In this document: positions 52,721-61,700 of the stretch, piece after piece
Numbering within the stretch: the first letter of the stretch is position 1
Layout of the letters: each line of letters starts with the position of its first letter
Source of the DNA: Trichodesmium sp002260545
Lineage (GTDB): Bacteria > Cyanobacteriota > Cyanobacteriia > Cyanobacteriales > Microcoleaceae
NCBI RefSeq assembly: GCF_050016015.1
Contig: NZ_JBNHEQ010000298.1
Span: 1-64,000 of the forward strand
Direction: 5' to 3'
DNA length: 64,000 bases
Made by a program: the position numbers and the translations under genes
The notes under the pieces: generated by a model
What the model was told of the DNA's origin: nothing
The model's input: only the letters and a program-made list of their open reading frames with translations
The model's database searches: none

Positions 52721-53192
52721 TTATTTAACCCTGATTATTATAATAGATTCACTTTTGAAGTATAAGTAAAATTCCCTAGGAATGTCAAACTAAATTTGAT
52801 AATTTAAGCAAAATTCCCTAGGGATACTAAATTATCTTTAACTGTATTTCTCCAGTTTGACTTGGTAATATGAGTAATACTAATTAGATAAATATTTGCT
52901 CCATAGGAGATAATTTAACTAGGAGTTAGGAGCGGCTATTTTATCATTAAAATAAATCTAGACTTATTCATATTTTGTACTAATTCACCTGAAATGATAT
53001 GATCTATTGTCGGAAATATTCAATAATATCGTGTCCGGATAATTAGTGATAAAAAAACTTTCTCCTCTTTGTACGATTAAATTCCCTATTCTTCCCTCCT
53101 GACTCCTGACTCCTCCATCGTTATTTATAACTATTCAACCGGAGATGATATAAATTATAGAATCTTATTGGCAATAATCTGGGTATTAACTT
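52721..53192. other. Intergenic region with a MITE
   Basis: AAAATTCCCTAGG(A/G)AT occurs twice, near 52768 and 52809, upstream of the GDSL hydrolase and could be an operator pair. A TATCATGTCCGG-family MITE occupies 53027-53150. No gene was seen. Confidence 0.5.
53027..53150. mobile_element. MITE, TATCATGTCCGG family
   Basis: Ends TATCGTGTCCGGATAA and CAACCGGAGATGATA, each with one change from consensus. The first 25 bases after the left end match the copy at 44632. Confidence 0.7.
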
Positions 53193-53825
53193 ATGATTCA
53201 ATGTAAACCAAAAATTTTAATTGTTTTTTTAGGGATAATTTTAGTAGCATTTCCGTCATTAGCGAATGCTAATAATTTCGGAATATTTACCCAAAAAGAA
53301 TCGGATATATCTCAATCTAAAATTATTACTTCACAACCCTCAGATAATTCTCCTTACATTCAGTTAGAAAATTTATTAGCAGAGAATAAATGGCAAGAAG
53401 CAGATGAAGAAACATACGATTTGATTTTAAAATTAACTCAAAGAACTAGAGCTGGAGGTATCAACACAAGAGCAATTAAAGAAAAAATTTCTTGTGAAGA
53501 AATTGGTAATATTGACCAACTCTGGCGGAAGTATTCAGCAGATAAATTTGGTCTTAGTATCCAAATATCAATTTACTTAGAAACTGGTAATAACTTGGAA
53601 AGGTATAATCCACAAAGTTATCAAATATTTGGGGATAGACTAGGTTGGAGAAAAGCCAGAAAATGGAAAAAATATGAGCAGTTAAATTTCTCCGAAGATG
53701 CTCCTAAAGGTCATTTACCAGTAGCTATAAGAGAACCAGAAGTTACTGTGAATATTCCCGAATTTATGATTACTAAACGTTTGCGTAGGGTACTATATTC
53801 TAGGGTGGAAGAATGTGGACTATAA
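53193..53825 (+). CDS. Exported GUN4-domain protein
   Basis: 210 aa. An N-terminal signal peptide or anchor (LIVFLGIILVAFPSLANA, about residues 10-27) precedes a GUN4-like domain: LLAENKWQEADEETYDLILKL, a middle ISCEEIGNIDQLWRKYSADKFGLSIQISIYLE, and FGDRLGWRKARKWKKYEQLNFSEDAPKGHLP. GUN4 binds Mg-protoporphyrin and assists Mg-chelatase in the cytoplasm or on thylakoids. A copy with an export signal would sit elsewhere and probably do something else, for example tetrapyrrole binding in the periplasm (inference). The gene is monocistronic. Confidence 0.82.
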   Translation: MIQCKPKILIVFLGIILVAFPSLANANNFGIFTQKESDISQSKIITSQPSDNSPYIQLENLLAENKWQEADEETYDLILKLTQRTRAGGINTRAIKEKISCEEIGNIDQLWRKYSADKFGLSIQISIYLETGNNLERYNPQSYQIFGDRLGWRKARKWKKYEQLNFSEDAPKGHLPVAIREPEVTVNIPEFMITKRLRRVLYSRVEECGL

Positions 53826-53853
53826 TCAGTTATCAGTTATCAGTTATTACTAA

Positions 53854-54106
53854 TATAGAATCCGGGTAATTAGTTATCGTATTGCGGAGGAGTCAGGAAT
53901 CGTAGGGGCGTTTTCCTGACGGAATGCTCCGCAAACATGTCGCTCCGCGAAACGGCCGTTAGCTTCGCATAACTATCGTTAACGCCCGTACAGGAGTTAG
54001 GAGAAATATTGGATTTGAAGTATTAAATTATATAATTCCTATTCAATAAAAAACTTGTCTTAATGAAGAAGTAGTTTTGGAATTACTGTATAACCGGATT
54101 TTATAT
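53854..54106. mobile_element. MITE-like element, TATARAATCCGG ends, uninterrupted copy
   Basis: Starts TATAGAATCCGGGTAATTAG and ends TAACCGGATTTTATA; 253 bp. It is the inverted counterpart of 13369-13772 without the nested MITE, so ATTACTGTATAACCGG near 54083-54096 represents the empty target. A REP block with GGAATGCTCCGCAAACATG is inside. Confidence 0.7.
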
Positions 54107-54185
54107 AAAAGGGGTTGGTGATGGGTGGCTATGATTTTTTTTAAGTTTAGAAACCGGGTTTATATAGCAATCCGCGCATTGGTCT

Positions 54186-54376
54186 TCATTAATGGATAAT
54201 GGATAATTGATAATTGATAATTACCTCTCCCTAAAAGGGAGAGGATTGACACAAAGGGGGAAAATATTTATTTTTTCCACCCTTGAAAGTGGAGGCTTCA
54301 AGGCGTGAATTATCTAATTATCTAATTATCTAATTATTTAATTATTTAATTGCTTAATTATTAATTATTTCGGTAA
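54186..54376. mobile_element. AT-rich dispersed element, long copy
   Basis: Runs from CATTAATGGATAATGG to ATTATTTCGGTAA, with ACCTCTCCC/GGGAGAGG near the left end and an ATTATCTA tandem run near the right. Confidence 0.65.
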
Positions 54377-54500
54377 CAAGTTTTATAATAGTTAAAACAA
54401 GCTGAAAACCTTGAAAATTACAACTCCTAAATACTCCCAAAATACCACAACCGATTAGAGGATTGCTATAGCTGAATGCTTACCTTTTATTTCCGTACTA

Positions 54501-54760
54501 ATTAACTTTAAAGATGTCACAAATAGTTTCAAACTTTAAATGTGAAATAATTTCCTGAAGTTACTGTATAGTTAAAGTTTTGATCCTTAAAAATATAACT
54601 TTTGACTGTCTTGAGTGTGTCTTACATTCTGGAGGGGCTGTGTGCGGAATTACTTCCCCACTTTGATACGCCCCGTAGGAAACCTCAGAATTACGCACTC
54701 GCTTTTGTAGGGGCGAATGGCCATTCGCCCCTACGACTTTTGACTTCCGTGAAAAGGTAT
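54501..54760. repeat. Dispersed repeat copy 2 carrying a 129-bp insertion with 9-bp target repeats
   Basis: Matches 40858-40989. At 54599-54607 and again at 54737-54745 is CTTTTGACT; the 129 bp between them is absent from copy 1. The inserted piece contains a perfect 28-bp palindrome at 54707-54734 (GTAGGGGCGAATGG and complement). Confidence 0.75.
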
Positions 54761-54832
54761 GGAATGTTGACTTATCAAGATTTACCTATAGAATAAAAAA
54801 CGATTTTGAAATTCACTAGCAGGAGTGAAGCT

Positions 54833-55681
54833 TTGAACAACGAAAGTCTGTCAGACAATTTATCATTAGTCCAGGAAACTGTTGTGGATGAAATTCCTGA
54901 AGCAGTGCGAGACCCCCAAAAGGATGAAGAAATTATCCCAACTAAACCTAACAATAAAAAATGGATTTGGAGTTGGGCGGGAATAGTAGTTTTGGTGGGA
55001 GTAGTTACTCTAGGATTACAAGTTCAATCTAATCTCAACCAAGTTAATGCTTCATCAACTGAAACTGAAACTGATAGTATTGAGGTAGCTAATTCTTCTA
55101 CTACAGAAACTCCTATAATTGAGCCTGAGAAAAATCCCCTTGCAGATTTGCCTTACTCACAAATAGTAGAAATAGAACTAGCTTATGTAGTTGCTGATAG
55201 TGATATTAAATTGCAAATAAATGCAGCAAAAAAGTTTCAGAAAATGCTTTATGCTGCTAGAAATGATGGGATTAATTTAGTAGCTTTGAGAGGATTTATG
55301 TCTAAGTCTGATTTGGAGGATTTGGTAAGTGAGACTAATACTATTGAGGAAAATTCTAAGGTCAATTTTTCACCTCTAAGTTATGGGGAATATATAACAG
55401 GTTATGCTGTTGATATTGGGGATAAAAATGCACCTGAAACTTACCAAAATGTGGAATTTGAAAATACGGCAGCTTTTCAGTGGTTAAAAAATAATGCTGC
55501 TTACTTTAGCTTTGAAATGATACCTGTTGATGATGAGAAAGGTGTTGGTTATGAACCTTGGCATTGGCGTTATGTAGGCGATCGCCAAAGTCTAGAAACT
55601 TTTTATAAAAATCTACCTAATACTATCTCTGAAGAATCAGAGTTAGTTCAAGAAAATCCAGAATTAAGTAACGGTGAATAA
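54833..55681 (+). CDS. Peptidase M15 (VanY-type D-Ala-D-Ala carboxypeptidase) homologue, membrane-anchored
   Basis: About 282 aa from the TTG at 54833, chosen because AGGAG lies seven bases before it; an upstream TTG at 54806 is also possible. A hydrophobic anchor (IWSWAGIVVLVGVVTLGLQV) follows a 45-residue cytoplasmic stretch, then an M15 domain: LRGFMSKSDL, YGEYITGYAVDIGD and GYEPWHWRYVG. VanY-type enzymes have SEHxTGxAxD, in which the His binds zinc. Here that position is Tyr (EYITG), while the Asp and the final His (PWHW) remain. It may be catalytically inactive or atypical. The aspartoacylase gene starts about a dozen bases downstream, so the two are co-transcribed. Confidence 0.8.
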   Translation: MNNESLSDNLSLVQETVVDEIPEAVRDPQKDEEIIPTKPNNKKWIWSWAGIVVLVGVVTLGLQVQSNLNQVNASSTETETDSIEVANSSTTETPIIEPEKNPLADLPYSQIVEIELAYVVADSDIKLQINAAKKFQKMLYAARNDGINLVALRGFMSKSDLEDLVSETNTIEENSKVNFSPLSYGEYITGYAVDIGDKNAPETYQNVEFENTAAFQWLKNNAAYFSFEMIPVDDEKGVGYEPWHWRYVGDRQSLETFYKNLPNTISEESELVQENPELSNGE

Positions 55682-55693
55682 TCATAATTTAGC

Positions 55694-56578
55694 ATGATGG
55701 AAAAAATTAATAAATTAGCAATTATTGGTGGAACACACGGAAATGAATTTACAGGAATATATCTTGTCAAAAAATTTGAAAAGTTTCCAGATTTGATTAG
55801 CAGAACAAATTTTGAGACTAAAACATTATTGGCTAATCCTGAAGCATTGAAATTAGTTAGAAGATACGTTGATACAGATTTAAATCGTTGTTTTCAAGTT
55901 AAAGATTTAGAAAATAATACAAAGACTAATTATGAGGAGAGTCGGGCAAAATTTATTAATCAAATGTTAGGACCGAAAGGGAATCCTAAGTTTGATTTAA
56001 TCTTGGATTTACATACTACTACTGCTAACATGGGCTTAACAATTGTTTTGGCAAATAATCATCCCTTTAACTTAAAAATGGCTGCTTATTTAAGTTTGGT
56101 TGAGCCAAATGTGAAAGTTTATAGTTGGATTAATCCAGGAGTGGAAAATTCTTTTATAAATTCTATATGTGAACGTGGTTTTGGTATTGAAGTAGGTCCG
56201 ATTGCTCAAGGAGTTATCCAGGCAGATTTATTTCAAAAAACAGAAAAATTAGTTCAGACAAGTTTAGATTTTGTTGAATATTTTAATGAGGGTAAGCTAC
56301 ATCATATAAATGGGGATATTGTCGTTTATCAACATTTAAAAGTTGTGGATTATCCTAAGACTGAGGAGGGGGAAATAACAGCAATGATTCATCCTAAATT
56401 AGAAGGGAAAGATTATCAAAAATTAAGTCCGGGTGAGCCAATGTTTTTAACTTTTGATGGCAAAACAATTTATTATGAGGAAGAAAATCCTGTTTGGCCA
56501 GTTTTTATTAATGAGGCGGCTTATTATGAAAAAGGAATTGCTATGTGTTTGACAAAACAAGAGAGTATCACAGTTTAA
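55694..56578 (+). CDS. Aspartoacylase-type amidohydrolase
   Basis: 294-aa zinc carboxypeptidase-fold enzyme that removes acyl groups from N-acyl amino acids. Zinc ligands His and Glu are in IIGGTHGNEFTG (about residues 11-22) and the third in LDLHTTTANMG. NPEAL and RYVDTDLNRCF contain the substrate-binding Arg. The general base Glu is likely in GIEVGPIAQG. The closest named families are ASPA (N-acetylaspartate) and ACY3 (N-acyl aromatic amino acids); the substrate here is unknown. It is the second gene of a two-gene unit with the M15 homologue. Confidence 0.9.
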   Translation: MMEKINKLAIIGGTHGNEFTGIYLVKKFEKFPDLISRTNFETKTLLANPEALKLVRRYVDTDLNRCFQVKDLENNTKTNYEESRAKFINQMLGPKGNPKFDLILDLHTTTANMGLTIVLANNHPFNLKMAAYLSLVEPNVKVYSWINPGVENSFINSICERGFGIEVGPIAQGVIQADLFQKTEKLVQTSLDFVEYFNEGKLHHINGDIVVYQHLKVVDYPKTEEGEITAMIHPKLEGKDYQKLSPGEPMFLTFDGKTIYYEEENPVWPVFINEAAYYEKGIAMCLTKQESITV

Positions 56579-57208
56579 TATTAAGGGTGATAAATATTTG
56601 CTACATTTTCTTGAGTGGGGGAGTGGGGGAGTAAGGGAGTAGGGGAGTAGGGGAGTGGGGGAGTGGGGGAGAAGTAAACATAAGAAAAATTAAGGCGCTC
56701 CTAGCTAATAATTATCAAAAAATTTAACAAGCTCATCTTAATTACTTAATAGTAAGCATTTCCTTTCCTGCGGAATGCTGCGCAAACGGAATGCTGCGCA
56801 AACAGCTATTAGCAATCAGCTCTCTGCTTTTTTTATGAATTAAGTAAGGATTTGTTTAAGAACACTTATATTAACTGAGTAGCTTTTATTGATGCTAGAA
56901 ATTATCTGAAATATATCAATAATAATTTTTGATTTCAAGACGAGACTTAGAAATTATAATCTAGCTGAAAGCTAAAAGCTGACGGCTGAATGCTTACCTT
57001 AATAATTAAACTGTCTCCTAAGTATAGCATTCTTTTTGAAAATCATTATATCTATAGGGAATTTCATCTCAATCAGGTACAGTATAGAGGGGGCAATATG
57101 ACTGTATTACGGACTATGATTTTATTCAAGATTAACAGCCTAAATGACTGTGATACAGAGTATAATATTATGGAACCTTAGCAAAAATCTTTTACTTTTG
57201 ATTTGGAT
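56579..57208. other. Intergenic region with G-rich tandem repeats and a small element
   Basis: GGGGGAGTGGGGGAGTAAGG-type decamers at 56617-56671 could form a G-quadruplex. An element with GTAAGCATT/AATGCTTAC ends occupies 56752-56997 and includes two GGAATGCTGCGCAAAC cores. The 63-codon frame here is not considered coding. Confidence 0.6.
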
Positions 57209-57445
57209 ATGAAAGTATTACTGATTAATTTAATTAAAGGCTACAAAATGTTAATTTCGCCAATGTTACCTCCATCATGTCGTTTTCAACCGACTTGTTC
57301 AGAATATGCAATGGAGGCGATAGAAAGATTTGGAATTTTTAAAGGTAGTAGAATGGCAGTTATGAGAATTTTACGTTGTCATCCTTTTCATCCAGGTGGT
57401 TATGACCCGGTGCCTCCGAAAGAGGAGGGCACTATACACAAGTAA
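57209..57445 (+). CDS. yidD: Membrane protein insertion efficiency factor YidD
   Basis: 78 aa. The whole family signature is visible: an amphipathic start MKVLLINLIKGYKMLISPMLPPSCRF, the cysteine pair in SCRFQPTCSEYAMEAIERFG, and the C-terminal RILRCHPFHPGGYDPVP. YidD assists the YidC insertase with membrane proteins, thylakoid proteins among them in cyanobacteria. The ATG at 57209 was chosen over the TTG at 57203. Unlike the common rnpA-yidD-yidC cluster, it stands alone here. Confidence 0.93.
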   Translation: MKVLLINLIKGYKMLISPMLPPSCRFQPTCSEYAMEAIERFGIFKGSRMAVMRILRCHPFHPGGYDPVPPKEEGTIHK

Positions 57446-58071
57446 AAAGTAAAAAGTTACAAAGTAAAAAGTAATTTATGACTGAGTTTTTGTTGCGGAA
57501 ATGCTCCAAAAATATGATTGGCGAATACTGTTTCTTAATAAGTTTTAATTCTCCTTGGAGATTAGAGATTGAATGTATCAGGAAATATAAAAAGGGAACA
57601 GTTCAATAATTGATAATTACCTCTCCCTAAAACGGATTGGGTTGAATAAAAGGAAAATTTTTTCTTGTTTCTCCACGGCGAGTGAGAGGCTTTGAACCTT
57701 AATTATTCGGTAATAAGAAAGAAGAAATCAAGACAACTATTTGTCACTTAAAAATCTAGGAATATATGTACCTTTCCACCTCTGGCATTTACCTGATTTT
57801 AATCTTTTGAAGTCTTACCTCTTTGAGATTTTAGTCACTCTCAGCTCTCTTAATACTTGTTTTACCGAAAAATCAAAGTATAAAGCCTCTCCATTCATGG
57901 AGAAAATAGAAAAAAAATTCCTTTAGCTCAATCATCTTCTTTATAAGAAGAGGTAATTGTTAATTGTTAATTGTTAATTATTAATTATTTAAAAACAGTC
58001 TCTTAGTGTATCTTTTCAAGATAATGAGTTAATAACTCATAGCTGATGGCTAATGGATGACTGCTGTTTGC
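57446..58071. other. Intergenic region with two AT-rich elements in opposite orientation
   Basis: Copies at about 57602-57713 (direct, ending ATTATTCGGTAA) and 57862-57990 (reversed, starting TTACCGA). A 61-codon frame between them has no coding character. Confidence 0.6.
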
Positions 58072-58530
58072 TTATAAATTATCTTTCATTGTTAAAATTT
58101 TCTCTGCCACATTTTCAGGAATAGGCATTACAGATAATCTATTTCCTTTTTTAACAACTAATAATTCATCCCCAGTAAATTTTTGTTTCAAATCAGCTAA
58201 AGATATTAACTTAGGAAATTCTTCTATAAATTCCACAGAAACAGTTTGCCACCGAGGTGTATTAGGAGTAGATTTTGGGTCGTAATATTTACTTTCTGGA
58301 TCGAATTGAGTGGGGTCATAAATGCCACTTTCTAAGATTTTTACTAACCCAATAATGCCAGGAGGAATAGTATTAGAATGATAGAAAAATGCTAAATCTC
58401 CAGGATTCATTTGTCGCAAAAAATTGCGTGCTTGATAATTTCTGACTCCATCCCAAATACAAGTTTTTTCTTGTTTCATATCTGAGATACTGTAAGTTTT
58501 TGGTTCTGATTTTATTAGCCAATATTTCAT
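58072..58530 (-). CDS. EVE-domain protein
   Basis: 152 aa consisting of one EVE domain, a PUA-related fold that binds modified bases. The start MKYWLIKSEPKTYSISDM, the aromatic-cage region IWDGVRNYQARNFLRQMNPGDLAFFYHSN and the end GNRLSVMPIPENVAEKIL are typical. EVE proteins are linked to RNA modification and, in bacteria, to recognition of modified phage or host DNA. Here the gene is divergent from a large restriction-modification enzyme 236 bases away, a neighbourhood that makes a DNA-modification role plausible (inference). Confidence 0.92.
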   Translation of the reverse strand: MKYWLIKSEPKTYSISDMKQEKTCIWDGVRNYQARNFLRQMNPGDLAFFYHSNTIPPGIIGLVKILESGIYDPTQFDPESKYYDPKSTPNTPRWQTVSVEFIEEFPKLISLADLKQKFTGDELLVVKKGNRLSVMPIPENVAEKILTMKDNL

Positions 58531-58765
58531 AATTTAGGGAGTAGGGAGTAGGGAGTGGGAGAGTAGGGAGTAGGGGAGTAGGGAGTGGGAGAGTAGGGAC
58601 GTTCCATGGATCGTCTCTACAAGGTTATCATTTTTTTGTGTGGTTTATTAAATTATGGTAGGGGTTTGATTTCCAAATCCCATTTTTGCTTGGGTTTGGA
58701 GACAAAACCCCTACAGTTTTTTTCACAAATTATTTCATACTGCTATATAATTTTATATTTAACAA
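58531..58765. repeat. G-rich tandem repeat and imperfect REP palindrome
   Basis: GGGAGTAGGGAGTAGGGAG runs at 58537-58600 meet the pattern for an intramolecular G-quadruplex, followed by an imperfect GTAGGGACGTTCC palindrome at 58593-58620. It lies between the divergent EVE and restriction-modification promoters. Confidence 0.6.
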
Positions 58766-61700
58766 ATGAACTTACTTCCACCTAGAAAAGCATTAAATAA
58801 AGCATATTTAAAGGTTAGACCTAGTAGGAAAAATATTGAAAAATTCAAAGACAATCTGAAGTTACTTTTAGAGCAAATTAACGAAGCAGAGTCAGAAGAA
58901 TTTCATAAAACTTTAATTTCCCAATTTTTACAAGAAACTTTCTACAAACCAAATCATTTTATCAACACAAAGGGGAAAAATGACTTGGTAATTCACAATA
59001 GCAAAGACCAGAAAAGTAATGTAGGCATAATACTAGAAATCAAGAAACCAACTAATACAAAAGAAATGCTCAAAGTTAATAACCTGAATACTAAAGCATT
59101 TCAAGAGTTGGTATTATACTTTTTGCGCGAAAGTTTACAAGAAAATAACCTAGAAATCAAATATTTAGTAGCTACCAATGTTTATCAATGGTTCATTTTT
59201 GATGCTCAATTATTTGATAAATACTTTGCTCAAGACAAAAGTTTAGTGCAAAAATTCCATGATTTTGAGGCAGGAAGATTAACAGGTAGAAAAACTGACT
59301 TTTTCTACAGAGAAATTGCTCAACCAGCTATTGAAAGTATTAAAGGTGAAATTACGTTTACTTACTTCGATATTAGAGAATATCAAACCTATTTACAAAG
59401 TACAGAAAGCCAAAATGACAAAAAATTAATAGTTTTATATAAACTACTTTCTCCAGAGCATCTATTAAAATTACCTTTTGCTAATGATAGTAATAGTCTG
59501 GATAAAAAATTTTACGGCGAACTACTTCATATTATTGGTCTGACTGAAATCAAAAAAGCTAATAAAAAACTTATCCAGCGTCAAACAGAAAATCAACGAA
59601 ACCGGGGTTCACTTATAGAAAAGGCAATTTTTCAGCTTGATAGTTTATACAAAATTTCTAGACTCGAAAAACCAGAGCAATATGGGGAAAATTATCAAGA
59701 GCAACTTTTCAATATAAGTTTAGAGTTAGTAATAACTTGGATTAATAGAATCCTTTTTATTAAGCTACTGGAAGCTCAATTAATTAATTATCATAAAGGG
59801 GATAGCTCTTTCGCATTTTTGAATTTAGAAAAAGTACCAACATATCAGGAATTAAATAATCTTTTCTTTAATGTATTGGCTCGAAAATATAGCGATCGCC
59901 AGGGCAAGGAAAAAGAAGTTTTTGCTAAGGTTCCATATTTGAATAGTTCCCTTTTTGAGCCAACGGAAATGGAACAGCAAACTATATTTATTAGTAATCT
60001 GACAGAGGAAAAACTGCCTATTTTTTCTGAAACGGTTCTGAAAGATAGTCAAGGTAAAAAACGTCGAGGTGAACTTAATTCTCTAGAATATTTATTTGAG
60101 TTTCTCGACGCTTACGATTTTAGCAGCGAAGGTTCGGAAGCAATTCAAGAAGATAATAAAACTCTAATTAATGCTTCTGTTTTGGGGTTAATTTTTGAGA
60201 AAATTAATGGTTATAAAGATGGCTCTTATTTTACTCCTGGTTTTATTACTATGTATATGTGTCGTGAAACAATTAGTAGAGCCGTGGTACAGAAGTTTAA
60301 CGATATTAAAAGTTGGAATTGTCAAAATCTTGAACAACTTTATGACAAAATTACAGATAAAAAGGAAGCTAATCAAATTATTAATAGTTTAAAAATTTGC
60401 GACCCCGCTGTAGGTTCAGGACATTTTTTAGTTTCCGCTCTTAATGAAATTATTGCCATAAAAAGCGAATTGAAAATTTTATTAGACAGAAAAGGAAAAA
60501 CATTGAGAGATTATCAATTTGCTGTAGTTAATGATGAGTTAGTAGTTACTGATGATGATGGAAAATTATTTGAGTATTATCCGAATAATCAAGAAAGTCA
60601 ACGAGTACAAGAAGCCATTTTTCACGAAAAACAGACAATTATTGAAAATTGTTTGTTTGGGGTAGATATTAATCCTAATTCTGTAAAAATTTGTCAGTTA
60701 CGGTTATGGATAGAGCTGTTGAAAAATGCTTATTATAAAATGTACGGACGTTCCATGCAACGTCCCTACGAATTGGAAACTTTACCGAATATTGATATTA
60801 ATATCAAGTGTGGTAATTCTTTGATTAGTCGTTATGGTTTAGATTCTGATTTACGACAAGCTTTCAAGAAAAATAAATGGAATATTGAAAGTTATCAGAA
60901 TGCTGTGCAAACTTATCGTCGTGCTGAAAGTAAACAGCAAAAGCGAGAAATGGAAAGGTTGATTCAGGATATTAAAGGTAATTTTAGAACAACACTTCAA
61001 GGAATAGATCCGAAGAAAAAAAAGTTAAGAAATTTAGAGTATGAAGTTGATGATTTAGTGAATAAAAATCAATTGTCATTATTTGAGGAAACAAAAGCTG
61101 AAAAAAAAGCCAGAGAGAAAAAAATTGATAATTTGAATAATCAGATTGATAAATTAAGAGTTAAAATTGCAGAAATAGAAAGTGGTAAGGTTTATGAAAA
61201 TTCTTTGGAATGGCGATTTGAGTTTCCCGAAGTATTGAATGATAATGGTGATTTTGTTGGGTTTGATGTGGTTATTGGTAATCCGCCTTGGGGAGCAAAA
61301 ATAGAACAAAAACAACTACAACATATCAAAACTATAAATTCTGATATTGTTGTGAGAACTACAGATTCTTTTATGTTTTTCATTAACTTAACTTTCTCCC
61401 TCAAATCAAAATTTGGCATTATTTGTCAAATCATTCCAGATGTGATTTTATATCAAGTTGACAATGAAAGGTTACGCACAAAAATTTTCCAAAAATCCCA
61501 ATTAGAGATAGCTATAAATTTAGGAGATGGTATATTTGAAGATGTCTCAAGACCTGCTTGCATTATACTTATGACATCTAATATAAGTAATCTTTCTCTG
61601 GTTGGTGAATACTCTATCGGCAGCCATAAAAAATTGTCTAATCATTTATTAACTGAGTTAAAAACATCATCTTTTCTAGAAATACCGAATCAAATTATTG

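Noticed and set aside
54602..54796. 64-codon frame
   Set aside because: Mostly inside the 129-bp insertion and its palindrome, so not a gene.
57741..57926. 61-codon frame between AT-rich elements
   Set aside because: No coding character and its end lies inside a repeat.
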